A stretch of 26,492 nt of DNA, from positions 1 to 26,492 of the forward strand of contig SXYY01000161.1 in the NCBI GenBank assembly GCA_005788145.1, read 5' to 3'. This document shows positions 15,789-23,252 of the stretch, piece by piece. Within the stretch, counting starts at the first letter, position 1. Each line of letters begins with the position of its first letter. Source of the stretch: Bacteroidota bacterium. GTDB taxonomy: Bacteria > Bacteroidota > Bacteroidia > NS11-12g > UBA955. A program made the position numbers and the translations under genes. Under the pieces are notes generated by a model that worked only from the letters and a program-made list of their open reading frames with translations, was not told the DNA's origin and searched no databases.

Positions 15789-17225
15789 GTGAAGCGTAAA
15801 CATTTCATCCAGTATTTGGGAGCCACAGCGGTTGGCACTGCTTTGATACCACAATCCTTGGCCGGACACTCAGATTCCAGCAAACCACCCAAAGGCAAAA
15901 AGCCTTCAGTATACATTGTTCCGCAAGGAGCAGAAATTTCCAACGCACCCCACAACGAAAAATACTGGGGCGCGGTTGCTTCCAATTTCATCCGACCACA
16001 GGGCTTTATCAACCTGGAAAATGGGTATTTCAGCCACCAACCACAGGGCACACTGCGCTACCACATCGATGCGGAAACCGCCATCAATACGCAAACCAGC
16101 CACTTCATGCGCACGGCACAAACCCAAGCCATCGAAGCGGCTAGAACTGCATTTGCCGATTTTCAAGGATTAATTCCGGAAGAAGTCGCTTTCACCCGCA
16201 ATACCACAGAAAGCCTCAACATCATCATCATGGGCACTCAATGGCAAGCGGGCGACGAGGCCATCATTGGCGACCAAGACTATGGCTCAATGGTGGAGGC
16301 GTTTCAGCAAGCCGTTGCCCGGTGGAATATCCGCCTCTCCGTGGCAGAAGTCCCCGTGCATCCAAAAAGCGATGCTGAAATCATCCGCGCCTACACTTCG
16401 TTGATCACGCCAAGGACCAAAATGTTGCACCTCACGCACATGATTAATCTGACAGGCCAGCTCATTCCCGTGGTGGCTATTACCCGAGAGGCGAAAAAAA
16501 TCAACCCCAATATTTTCGTGGTAGTAGACGCTGCGCACAGTTTGGCTCATACCCCGATGGACATGTCAGAATTGCGAAACGCCGGCATCGATGCCATCGG
16601 CGGAAGTCTCCACAAATGGCTCTGCAATCCCATTGGCGCTGGATTTTTGTTCGTTAAACAGCGAAATATTCGGGAAATCTGGCCACTCATGGGCGACATC
16701 AGTGCCGATCGTACCGATATCCGCAAATTCGAACACCAGGGAACACGCCCCATCCAATCGCTGCAAACCATCGCCAAAGCCATTGAATTCCATCGACTGT
16801 TGGGAAGCGCAAGTAAATACAATCGCCTCACTTACCTCAAATTGCTGTGGATTGGCAACAAACAAGCCTTGGAGAACTTTGGAAAAGGATTGGGCATCCT
16901 CAACGACCCCATCTATCAAGCCAACATGAATGCAGTAACCGACCTAATGAACATGGATTCGTTCAAGTTGCAATCGCCACTTTTGCCATTTAATCGGGGG
17001 GGCGCAATTGCCACGGCATCGGTGAGCGGATACACACCTACCGAACTCGCCAACACATTGATGAACAAATTTGGGATATTCACTGTGGGCATCGACCACC
17101 CAGTCATTCGGGGCGTACGGGTAACACCGCACCTGAGCAGCAGTGTGTCTGATTGTATTGCATTGAACAAGGCATTTACGGCCATTTGTGTAGACCTCAT
17201 TCCACATTTGGAACCCATAAAATAA
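15789..17225 (+). CDS. Exported class V aminotransferase-fold PLP enzyme (isopenicillin-N epimerase-like)
   Basis: This 478-residue protein has the class V aminotransferase fold used by cysteine desulfurases and isopenicillin-N epimerases. The PLP pocket is visible: D247 and H250 in VVVDAAHSLAH and the Schiff-base lysine K276 in GGSLHKWLCNPIGAGFL; FTRNTTESLN (135-144) is the phosphate-binding turn. The start is GTG at 15789. The N-terminus KRKHFIQYLGATAVGTALIP resembles a twin-arginine signal with RK in place of RR, followed by a Pro/Lys-rich linker, so the enzyme may act in the periplasm; this is inference. It sits 24 bases after recJ. The substrate cannot be told from sequence. Confidence 0.88.
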   Translation: MKRKHFIQYLGATAVGTALIPQSLAGHSDSSKPPKGKKPSVYIVPQGAEISNAPHNEKYWGAVASNFIRPQGFINLENGYFSHQPQGTLRYHIDAETAINTQTSHFMRTAQTQAIEAARTAFADFQGLIPEEVAFTRNTTESLNIIIMGTQWQAGDEAIIGDQDYGSMVEAFQQAVARWNIRLSVAEVPVHPKSDAEIIRAYTSLITPRTKMLHLTHMINLTGQLIPVVAITREAKKINPNIFVVVDAAHSLAHTPMDMSELRNAGIDAIGGSLHKWLCNPIGAGFLFVKQRNIREIWPLMGDISADRTDIRKFEHQGTRPIQSLQTIAKAIEFHRLLGSASKYNRLTYLKLLWIGNKQALENFGKGLGILNDPIYQANMNAVTDLMNMDSFKLQSPLLPFNRGGAIATASVSGYTPTELANTLMNKFGIFTVGIDHPVIRGVRVTPHLSSSVSDCIALNKAFTAICVDLIPHLEPIK

Positions 17226-17231
17226 ACTGCG

Positions 17232-17249
17232 TTTGGGTACTAACCCAAA
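17232..17249. terminator. Possible bidirectional hairpin between converging genes
   Basis: TTTGGGT (17232-17238) pairs with ACCCAAA (17243-17249) across a four-base loop. It fills most of the 34-base gap between the converging aminotransferase-fold and GT-C-like genes. No long T-run follows on either strand, so its termination role is inferred from position. Confidence 0.4.
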
Positions 17250-17259
17250 ATCCAATTTC

Positions 17260-18837
17260 CTAATCTTGGAATTTCACCCGTACAATCACATCGTTGGTGG
17301 TGTCGGCATCCGACATTCCAGCGCTGTAAATGGTTCGGTACTTTTTAAGCGATAACAGGGCTGCGCGACCCATATTGCCATCCCTACGGGCATGAAAGTT
17401 ATCCCACAAAATCACTGACCCTTTTGGCATCCAATCTTGGGCACCACTGTCTTTGGTATCCACCGACCAGATTGAAAGTGTTTTGCTGGTTTTTGGCCAC
17501 TGGTTCACGGGTTTGGCATTCATCCACTCACCATTGGGCGATGTGGGATGCAACTGAGATTCCGCACCCCAAGGGTCAAGGTCCTTGAACACATTGATGG
17601 CAGGAATTTGATGAACCAGAATGCCATTTTTGTATTCGGTCGATGTTTCAATCCAACGCAAGGCTTGGGCTACGGGCTTGTTATCGTTATTCCCATTGTA
17701 TATCACATCATTTTGCGCTTGCGACTGCCATGGATAAGGCAAACCAGCACCCGGAAATGCCAACAAGAACATCCCCACAGAAACGGTTGCTTTGAGCAAG
17801 CGATTGAGAAACTGAATTTCCACCCGCATGATCAAATCCAAACTGTACATCGACAACAGAGCCATCACGGGAGAAACAGTCATAAAAACACGCAGCAATC
17901 CGTGTGAGCCCATGGCACCCTTCCACCACAAAATACTGTGCGCCAAAAAGAAAAATCCGAGCAAAGGCCAATAAAGCCACAAGGCAATCTGACTATTGTT
18001 TGCTGGGGTCTTGCGATTGAGGCGCTTGACCACATATAGCGCGACCAACACGAGAGAAATCAAACACAATGCCGCCACAATGATTCCCATGATCTCTTTT
18101 TGGTGCATCGCGTAATGCCAAAAGCTACCATGTCCGGCATCAAAACCACCCGCTATCTCCTGTCGCACATAAGGATTCTCTGAAAAAAGCCAATTCCATT
18201 TCCCACTAATCAGCGCGCCAACCACCCCATACAAAAGCACACCAACCACCGACAGCGGCATATATTTCCAACGGTTTCTCAGCGCCAAGAACAGAAGAAT
18301 CGCTCCCAGAAGGACGAACCCCTCACTGCGCACCACGGGCAGAAACGAGGCAACAATGATGGCTGTTTTCCATCGATTCCCGACAAACAAATAGCAAATC
18401 CAAACAAGCACCAAAGCATTGGAAGGTTCTGTGAGTACGGAATGTACATTTGACAAAACGATGGGCTGCCACGCAAACAAGAAGATGACCATCCAAGGGT
18501 TTTTGAAGCCCATTTTACGTGCCGTGAGGTAGGACAGCCAGGCGGTGGCCAAAACACAGAGATGATTTAGAAACAAAACTGCCCCTATTCCCAATTGGGC
18601 GAACGGCATCGCCAAGGTAGTAAAGAAAGGCTTACCCCACTGATCGAGGAGCAGTGTGGGATGTTGCCATGCCCAGCGCGCATAGAGGTAGTGGTTCCAT
18701 GAATCCTGTCCGCCAGACGGAACGGACACATTCACCGATAAGTACGCATTGACCAAAGCCACCAAAAGCATGGCCATGGCTGCCGCACTCGAGTTGCGAT
18801 TCCATTCAACGCGAAACTTGGGTTTGGTTGCCCACAT
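17260..18837 (-). CDS. Polytopic membrane protein, GT-C glycosyltransferase-like
   Basis: The 525-residue protein has about ten hydrophobic helices, then a soluble C-terminal domain (about 385-525). The first outside loop (SGGQDSWNHYLYARWAWQHP, 41-60) holds acidic D45 before aromatic and Arg residues, the pattern of GT-C transferases that use lipid-linked sugars; a similar acidic residue is D65. No exact family could be named, and the substrate is unknown. The ATG at 18837 lies 15 bases after the T-run of the leucine dehydrogenase terminator; TAACTTCG between them could be a -7 box. It converges with the aminotransferase-fold gene. Confidence 0.75.
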   Translation of the reverse strand: MWATKPKFRVEWNRNSSAAAMAMLLVALVNAYLSVNVSVPSGGQDSWNHYLYARWAWQHPTLLLDQWGKPFFTTLAMPFAQLGIGAVLFLNHLCVLATAWLSYLTARKMGFKNPWMVIFLFAWQPIVLSNVHSVLTEPSNALVLVWICYLFVGNRWKTAIIVASFLPVVRSEGFVLLGAILLFLALRNRWKYMPLSVVGVLLYGVVGALISGKWNWLFSENPYVRQEIAGGFDAGHGSFWHYAMHQKEIMGIIVAALCLISLVLVALYVVKRLNRKTPANNSQIALWLYWPLLGFFFLAHSILWWKGAMGSHGLLRVFMTVSPVMALLSMYSLDLIMRVEIQFLNRLLKATVSVGMFLLAFPGAGLPYPWQSQAQNDVIYNGNNDNKPVAQALRWIETSTEYKNGILVHQIPAINVFKDLDPWGAESQLHPTSPNGEWMNAKPVNQWPKTSKTLSIWSVDTKDSGAQDWMPKGSVILWDNFHARRDGNMGRAALLSLKKYRTIYSAGMSDADTTNDVIVRVKFQD

Positions 18838-18851
18838 GTGGCGAAGTTAAT

Positions 18852-18887
18852 AAAAAAGGGGCGGCAATCTCACGATTGCCGCCCCTT
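18852..18887 (-). terminator. Rho-independent terminator of the leucine dehydrogenase gene
   Basis: A 14-bp perfect stem, AAGGGGCGGCAATC at 18856-18869 with its complement at 18874-18887, has a four-base loop and on the minus strand runs into six T residues (18857-18852). Just upstream, between it and the stop codon, a second small palindrome (TTCCTCGG-A-CCGAGGAA, 18896-18912) is present. Confidence 0.93.
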
Positions 18888-18922
18888 GTACCAATTTCCT
18901 CGGACCGAGGAAGTAATTTCAA

Positions 18923-20023
18923 TTAATAGGTGCTGTGAACCAACATCATATCGTGAATACGCTTCTCAGCATGCAGGATAGCCGCTTGTTGGTTGTTCAC
19001 GTTCTCAAGCTCAGATTTCTTGTAGATTTCCAAAATCGTGTTATAGATATTCTCGGTTTGAGACATGGCGTTTTCACGAACATATCCGTTGTACTCAGAA
19101 TAAACATTGATCAAACCACCGGCATTAATCACGAAGTCAGGGGCGTAAATAATTCCCTTGGCCTTCAATGCATCGCCGTGAATTTTCTCATCTTCCAATT
19201 GGTTGTTAGCAGCACCGGCAACAATTGCACACTTCAATTTTGGCAAAGTAGCATCGTTGATGATTCCACCCAACGCACAAGGAGCAAAAATATCGACATC
19301 CAATCCAATCATGTCTTCACCGCTCACAATGGTGGCTCCGAATTGACTGGCGGCCGCTTGCAATGCTGAATCATTGATATCAGCAACGTATAACTTCACA
19401 CCTTCTTTGTGTAAATATTCCAACAAGTGCATACCCACTTTGCCGATTCCCATAACGGCGGCTGAGCGACCTGCGAGGCTATCATTGCCCCATGCCTGTT
19501 TGGCAGAAGCTTTGATTCCCATGTAGGTTCCGTAGGCGGTTACCGGAGACGGATCTCCACCTCCACCCATGCTTTCTGGCAAACCCACAACGTGGTCGGT
19601 TTCCATATTGACATATTCCATATCTCGGGTAGTTGTTCCGACATCTTCTGCGGTGATGTATTTGCCGTTTAAGTTCTCAACGAAACGACCGAATTTGCGC
19701 ATCAAGGCTTCAGATTTCATCTTGGGATCACCAATAATGACTGCTTTGGCACCACCCAAATTCAACCCTGCTACAGAGGCTTTGTAGGTCATACCGCGTG
19801 ATAAACGCATTGCATCACGGATGGCATCTTTCTCATGGGCATAATGCCAAAAACGAGTACCTCCCAAACCTGGGCCCAATACAGTGTTGTGAATGGCAAT
19901 GATTGCCTTGAGTCCAGTAGCGTGATCTTGACAAAGTACGATTTGTTCGTGATTTGTAGATTCTAGGCCTGCAAATAAATCAAATGATGTTGCAAGCAAA
20001 TTCTGAGTTTGAACGTCAGCCAT
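18923..20023 (-). CDS. Leucine dehydrogenase-type amino-acid dehydrogenase
   Basis: A Glu/Leu/Phe/Val dehydrogenase (366 residues) that reversibly deaminates branched-chain amino acids with NAD+; leucine is the likely substrate by overall resemblance. The N-terminal block LGPGLGGTRFW (49-59) is followed by RGMTYKASVAGLNLGGAKAV, where K81 and K93 have the 12-residue spacing of the substrate and catalytic lysines. The NAD domain shows AAVMGIGKVGMHLLEYL with the GxGxxG-type motif, and FAPCALGGIIN. Near the end are GAANNQL and YAPDFVINAGGLINV. The start ATG at 20023 has an exact -7 box (TATCTTTG) 11 bases upstream. A strong terminator follows the gene. Confidence 0.93.
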   Translation of the reverse strand: MADVQTQNLLATSFDLFAGLESTNHEQIVLCQDHATGLKAIIAIHNTVLGPGLGGTRFWHYAHEKDAIRDAMRLSRGMTYKASVAGLNLGGAKAVIIGDPKMKSEALMRKFGRFVENLNGKYITAEDVGTTTRDMEYVNMETDHVVGLPESMGGGGDPSPVTAYGTYMGIKASAKQAWGNDSLAGRSAAVMGIGKVGMHLLEYLHKEGVKLYVADINDSALQAAASQFGATIVSGEDMIGLDVDIFAPCALGGIINDATLPKLKCAIVAGAANNQLEDEKIHGDALKAKGIIYAPDFVINAGGLINVYSEYNGYVRENAMSQTENIYNTILEIYKKSELENVNNQQAAILHAEKRIHDMMLVHSTY

Positions 20024-20033
20024 GATAATGGGG

Positions 20034-20041
20034 CAAAGATA
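20034..20041 (-). promoter_or_regulatory. Candidate -7 box of leucine dehydrogenase (TATCTTTG)
   Basis: Minus-strand TATCTTTG is an exact TAnnTTTG match located 10 bases before the ATG at 20023. The -33 region is T-rich but lacks a clear TTG at the preferred spacing. Confidence 0.5.
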
Positions 20042-20072
20042 CGGAGATTTGAGATAAAAAAATTGTTTTTAG

Positions 20073-20091
20073 AAGTGTCAAACCGACACTT
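20073..20091 (-). terminator. Possible terminator hairpin at the end of the MetH module gene
   Basis: AAGTGTC and GACACTT form a 7-bp stem with a five-base loop, overlapping the stop codon of the methyltransferase gene. On the minus strand it is followed by TAAAAACAATTTTTTT, so the T-run is displaced by several bases. It could be a weak terminator or an operator upstream of the leucine dehydrogenase gene. Confidence 0.4.
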
Positions 20092-21088
20092 AAACATGTG
20101 ATGGAATGGGCCTTGGCGGGTATTTCGCAGCGGCTCGGGCGATGGCCCGAATGTGGTCTGGTGTTGTACCACAGCAACCACCAACAATATTCACCCAACC
20201 TTCCCTACACCAGTCTTCCAATACGGCGGCCATACCGTCTGGCGTGTCATCATACTCTCCAAATTCGTTGGGCAAACCCGCATTCGGGTAGCAACTGATA
20301 GGCACCCATGCAACACGGGCCATTTCTTCAATAAAAGGACGCATTTGCGGCGCACCAAGGGCACAATTCAGCCCCACACTCATCAAATTACCATGGGATA
20401 TGGAAATCCAAAATGCCTCTGCTGTTTGTCCGCTCAACGTCCTACCGGAATTATCGGTAATCGTTCCGCTCACCATGACAGGGATATCGATGCCGCGTTG
20501 TTCTTTTACTGTATTGATGGCAAACAATGCAGCTTTACAATTAAGAGTATCGAACACGGTCTCGACCAATATGAGGTGCACACCTGCATCCAGAAGGGCT
20601 TCGGTTTGTTCGGTGTAGCATGTTACAAGCTCGTCGAACGATACGGCCCTAAATCCAGGATTATTTACATCGGGCGATAGGCTGGCTGTTTTGTTTGTGG
20701 GTCCGATGGAGCCGGCCACATACCTCGGTTTTGAGGGATCTAAGGCGGTGTATTCGGCGGCGGCGGCCAGCGCAAGCGCGGCCGCCGCCGAATTCAATTC
20801 TTTCACCAAATCCACCATGTGATAATCCAACATGGAAATGGCATTGGCATTGAATGTATTTGTCTCAATGATATCCGCCCCCGCAGCCAAAAATTGCTTG
20901 TGAATATCCAAAATAATTTGTGGCTGAGTCAATACCAGCAAATCGTTATTCCCCTGCAGAGAATGTCCAAAATCGGCAAATCGTTCGCCCCGATAATCGG
21001 CCTCAGTCAATTTGTGTTTTTGAATCATCGTGCCCATGGCCCCATCGATGATCATGATCCTTTCCCGAAGGTGGTCTTGAATATTCAT
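20090..21088 (-). CDS. Homocysteine S-methyltransferase module of split methionine synthase
   Basis: This 332-residue protein corresponds to the N-terminal homocysteine-binding domain of cobalamin-dependent MetH, here as a separate gene. It begins MNIQDHLRERIMIIDGAMGTM and shows ETNTFNAN, GSIGPT and the three zinc cysteines: C242 (GLNCALG) and C305-C306 (GGCCGTTPDHI), with the same 63/64 spacing as in E. coli MetH. It needs a partner with folate, cobalamin and reactivation domains (as in split Bacteroidota MetH) that is not in this window; the next gene downstream is leucine dehydrogenase. The ATG at 21088 overlaps the preceding stop (ATGA). Residues 99-112 (SAAAALALAAAAEY region) are encoded by a GC-rich inverted repeat. 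Confidence 0.92.
   Translation of the reverse strand: MNIQDHLRERIMIIDGAMGTMIQKHKLTEADYRGERFADFGHSLQGNNDLLVLTQPQIILDIHKQFLAAGADIIETNTFNANAISMLDYHMVDLVKELNSAAAALALAAAAEYTALDPSKPRYVAGSIGPTNKTASLSPDVNNPGFRAVSFDELVTCYTEQTEALLDAGVHLILVETVFDTLNCKAALFAINTVKEQRGIDIPVMVSGTITDNSGRTLSGQTAEAFWISISHGNLMSVGLNCALGAPQMRPFIEEMARVAWVPISCYPNAGLPNEFGEYDDTPDGMAAVLEDWCREGWVNIVGGCCGTTPDHIRAIARAAAKYPPRPIPSHV
20753..20792. repeat. Intragenic GC-rich inverted repeat, 12-bp perfect outer arms (MetH module hairpin)
   Basis: TTCGGCGGCGGC (20753-20764) pairs exactly with GCCGCCGCCGAA (20781-20792). Inside, GCGC (20770-20773) and GCGC (20776-20779) can extend the structure with a small asymmetric internal loop. The coding strand reads as an alanine-rich helix where homologues carry a mixed helix of the same length. 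Confidence 0.9.
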
Positions 21089-21981
21089 TTTGCTATTTCT
21101 CGTATTTTTAAATCCAATATTTTCGCCATCAAATCCAAGGCGGTATGAGCGGTCATGCGATTCTCCTTGTCGATACACAATTCCAATTGCGCTGGGTAAC
21201 CCACTTTGGCCACCAACATCAAAGGTGAAACAGGGGTATTTCCCTTCTTACCAGGATAAGCAAACTTCACAAAACTATTTGCTGCTTGCTGGTCGTTCAC
21301 CTCAGGAAAATCTATAGATTGAGAAAGTCCAAACGCCGGTGCCGTGGAATAAAACACTACCTCAGGTTCGCCTTCATACAATGCTTGCACAGCGGGATTC
21401 TGCATCAACGTGTGGGTTTTTTCCGCAAAAACTTGATCAAATGCTTTTTCAGCCACATGATAATCGCTGATTGAATCGCTTGGCTTGAATATCACGAGCG
21501 CTTTGTATTTGAATGCCACATAGGCCTTGCCCGATGGAAACTCTGCATAAAAATACCGACCCTTATCGATCCCGCCTTTTAGCATATTCCGTTTTTTCAA
21601 TGATTGCATGAACGATTTAAACCGCTCTTCAGAGGTAATTGACAATGCCAAAAACTGTCCCTCTTGCATACCAAATGAAACCACATCTGAATACAGCGCA
21701 ATTCCCGGTTCTCCGGCGTCTTTCACCCCTCGGAAAATGGGGAGCTTTGATACAGTTCCCATGAGTAAATCAATACCTTCAGGAGCCTTGGTAGAACCTG
21801 AAAAATCGCCACGCAACAATTTGGTTTGCACATGAAAAAACCATTGCGCTGTAGATGGAACCACCAGCACCAAGCGGCTGCGGGCATTAAAATTGTACCA
21901 CAGGTAAACACCCACCGAAATCACGGTCAGGGCTGTAAGCCCCATGATTGTGAAAGCGATTCTACGAAATCCTTTGTCCAT
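21085..21981 (-). CDS. Membrane-anchored protein of unknown function, coupled to the MetH module
   Basis: I do not recognise a family. The ATG at 21981 gives 298 residues: a short basic start (MDKGFRRIAF), one membrane helix at about 8-28, then a long soluble domain probably outside the membrane. This domain has alternating strands and helices (for example YFYAEFPSGKAYVAFKYKALVIF) and a segment EPEVVFYSTAPAFGLSQ; layout resembles periplasmic DUF-type proteins of Bacteroidota, but no motif fixes it. A longer version to 22071 is possible but would place codons before the membrane helix. Its TGA overlaps the methyltransferase ATG by four bases, implying coupled translation. A -7 box (TATTTTTG) and a leader hairpin lie upstream. 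Confidence 0.75.
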   Translation of the reverse strand: MDKGFRRIAFTIMGLTALTVISVGVYLWYNFNARSRLVLVVPSTAQWFFHVQTKLLRGDFSGSTKAPEGIDLLMGTVSKLPIFRGVKDAGEPGIALYSDVVSFGMQEGQFLALSITSEERFKSFMQSLKKRNMLKGGIDKGRYFYAEFPSGKAYVAFKYKALVIFKPSDSISDYHVAEKAFDQVFAEKTHTLMQNPAVQALYEGEPEVVFYSTAPAFGLSQSIDFPEVNDQQAANSFVKFAYPGKKGNTPVSPLMLVAKVGYPAQLELCIDKENRMTAHTALDLMAKILDLKIREIAK

Positions 21982-22016
21982 CGCAACTGCAAAGGAACAA
22001 CACAGAAACCATATCC

Positions 22017-22038
22017 GGGAGGGAATATCACACCTCCC
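22017..22038 (-). other. Small hairpin in the leader of the 21085-21981 gene
   Basis: GGGAGG (22017-22022) pairs with CCTCCC (22033-22038) across a ten-base loop, between the candidate -7 box and the start codon at 21981. A stem of six could arise by chance; its place in a leader of about 50 bases is the only reason to list it. Confidence 0.3.
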
Positions 22039-22066
22039 AAAAATAAATTTGGGTGTCCACCAAATT
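22038..22066 (-). promoter_or_regulatory. Candidate promoter of the 21085-21981 gene, overlapping the upstream terminator
   Basis: Minus-strand TATTTTTG (22045-22038) matches TAnnTTTG exactly. TTG at two places upstream could serve as -33 (spacing 15 or 23 bases). The -7 box is made from the T-run of the preceding gene's terminator. Confidence 0.45.
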
Positions 22067-22081
22067 GGCAAACACCCAAAT
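22040..22081 (-). terminator. Terminator of the Cys/Ala-rich protein gene
   Basis: A 10-bp perfect stem, ATTTGGGTGT at 22047-22056 with ACACCCAAAT at 22072-22081, has a 15-base loop and is followed on the minus strand by TTATTTTTG. It lies about 30 bases after the stop at 22111. Confidence 0.65.
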
Positions 22082-22110
22082 CAAATTGTTTCAATTAAAA
22101 ATAACGTGAC

Positions 22111-22557
22111 TTACTTCTTGCTGCAGCAAGGCTTCCCTTCGGCACCACCCGCGCAGGCCTTCTTTACAGGTGCAGAACCTGGAGCAGCAATGGGCGCAGC
22201 AACAGCCGCTGATGAAGAAGCAGATGCAGAAGCATCACCATGTCCGGCACATTTGTGTTCGGCAGAACCACCACAAGCCGCCTTTGGGGCCATGGCAGGA
22301 GCTGCTGATGCAGATGCAGAAGATCCTTCTTTTTTGCAACAAGCTTTTACCTCACCGTTGGCAGCACCCGCTTTGCTGCAACCTGCAGCAGCACCTTCTT
22401 TCTTGCAGCAAGCTTTTGTTGGAGCAACCGCAGTTGCAGGGGCCACCTGTGCTACTTCAATAGCAGGCGTAGTATTGGCATTTTCGCCCGCAGTTTGGGC
22501 CTGAGAAGCGATTGCGAAACCCGCAATCAACAATCCGAAAGCAATGATTTTTTTCAT
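22111..22557 (-). CDS. Small secreted Cys/Ala-rich repeat protein
   Basis: The ATG at 22557 gives 148 residues with a clear signal peptide (MKKIIAFGLLIAGFAIASQAQ). The mature part is low in complexity: Ala, Ser, Gly and Lys, with ten cysteines, six of them in CC pairs. The motif KACCKKEG occurs twice, and the end is KPCCSKK; a central segment reads ACGGSAEHKCAGHGD with two histidines. No known domain is seen. The pattern suggests metal binding (copper, zinc) or disulfide cross-linking outside the cytoplasm; this is inference. An exact -7 box (TATCTTTG) lies 18 bases before the ATG and a terminator follows, so it is a single-gene unit. Confidence 0.8.
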   Translation of the reverse strand: MKKIIAFGLLIAGFAIASQAQTAGENANTTPAIEVAQVAPATAVAPTKACCKKEGAAAGCSKAGAANGEVKACCKKEGSSASASAAPAMAPKAACGGSAEHKCAGHGDASASASSSAAVAAPIAAPGSAPVKKACAGGAEGKPCCSKK

Positions 22558-22575
22558 AATTTTTATTCGTTTATA

Positions 22576-22583
22576 CAAAGATA
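22576..22583 (-). promoter_or_regulatory. Candidate -7 box of the Cys/Ala-rich gene (TATCTTTG)
   Basis: Minus-strand TATCTTTG is an exact TAnnTTTG match, 18 bases before the ATG at 22557 and directly after the psd stop. A TTG occurs only 12 bases upstream, closer than usual. Confidence 0.5.
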
Positions 22584-22600
22584 CAAAACCGTACGCAAAA

Positions 22601-23251
22601 TTACCACTTCGCTATGATGGTCTCTCCCCCTACCGTTTTTTGATCCAATTCCACCAAAATCTCAGCATCCAAAGGCAAATACAAATCAATGCGAGAACCA
22701 AACTTAATGAATCCGTATTCATCGCCTTTTTCATAGGCTTGCCCGGGCTTTGCATAGCACACAATCCTGCGGGCCAGTGCACCAGCAATCTGACGGAACA
22801 AAATCTGTTTGCCATTCTCCTCCATCACCACTGTGGTACGCTCATTTTCTGTACTGCTTTTGGGATGCCATGCCACCAAATACTTTCCTGGAAAATATTT
22901 CTGATACAACACCTTACCCGAAACAGGTGCACGGTTTACATGCACGTTGATGGGCGACATGAAAATCGACACTTGTTTGCGTTGGTCTTTGAAGTACTCT
23001 CCTTCTTCCACGTTTTCAATCACCACCACTTTGCCATCAGCAGGCGCGATGATCAGACCCTCTCCTTTCGGAGTAGTTCTTGAAGGGTTGCGAAAAAACT
23101 GAACAACCATGATGAAGAAAAATAGCGACAACCCCAATATGATTTGGGAAACCAAGCCTTCTCCCAGCAACCATTGAACACCAAAGTTCAAAATCGCCAA
23201 CACCAAGGTGGTTACGAAAATGATGGTAAATCCTTCTCTGTGTAATCTCAT
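22601..23251 (-). CDS. psd: Phosphatidylserine decarboxylase
   Basis: Psd makes phosphatidylethanolamine from phosphatidylserine; the proenzyme cuts itself to form a pyruvoyl group. This is the short form (216 residues). Two membrane helices (about 8-26 and 33-52) are followed by the catalytic domain with APADGKV (D72), INVHVNR (H104) and the self-cleavage site KFGSRID (G185-S186), matching the Asp-His-Ser triad of the family. The chain cut would leave a small alpha subunit of about 31 residues. The ATG at 23251 lies one base after the glutamate dehydrogenase stop, so the two genes share a transcript. Confidence 0.95.
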   Translation of the reverse strand: MRLHREGFTIIFVTTLVLAILNFGVQWLLGEGLVSQIILGLSLFFFIMVVQFFRNPSRTTPKGEGLIIAPADGKVVVIENVEEGEYFKDQRKQVSIFMSPINVHVNRAPVSGKVLYQKYFPGKYLVAWHPKSSTENERTTVVMEENGKQILFRQIAGALARRIVCYAKPGQAYEKGDEYGFIKFGSRIDLYLPLDAEILVELDQKTVGGETIIAKW

Positions 23252-23252
23252 C

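Noticed and set aside
18856..18887. Counting the 14-bp stem after leucine dehydrogenase with the unusual hairpins
   Set aside because: It is intergenic, follows a stop codon and runs into six T residues, so it is an ordinary terminator.
20090..21088. MetH module as a truncated pseudogene of full-length methionine synthase
   Set aside because: The domain is complete, ends cleanly after the zinc motif, and split MetH is known in Bacteroidota; no decayed downstream MetH sequence is present.
22111..22557. Cys/Ala-rich gene as a metallothionein
   Set aside because: It has a signal peptide, is much longer and has fewer, more widely spaced cysteines than known bacterial metallothioneins.
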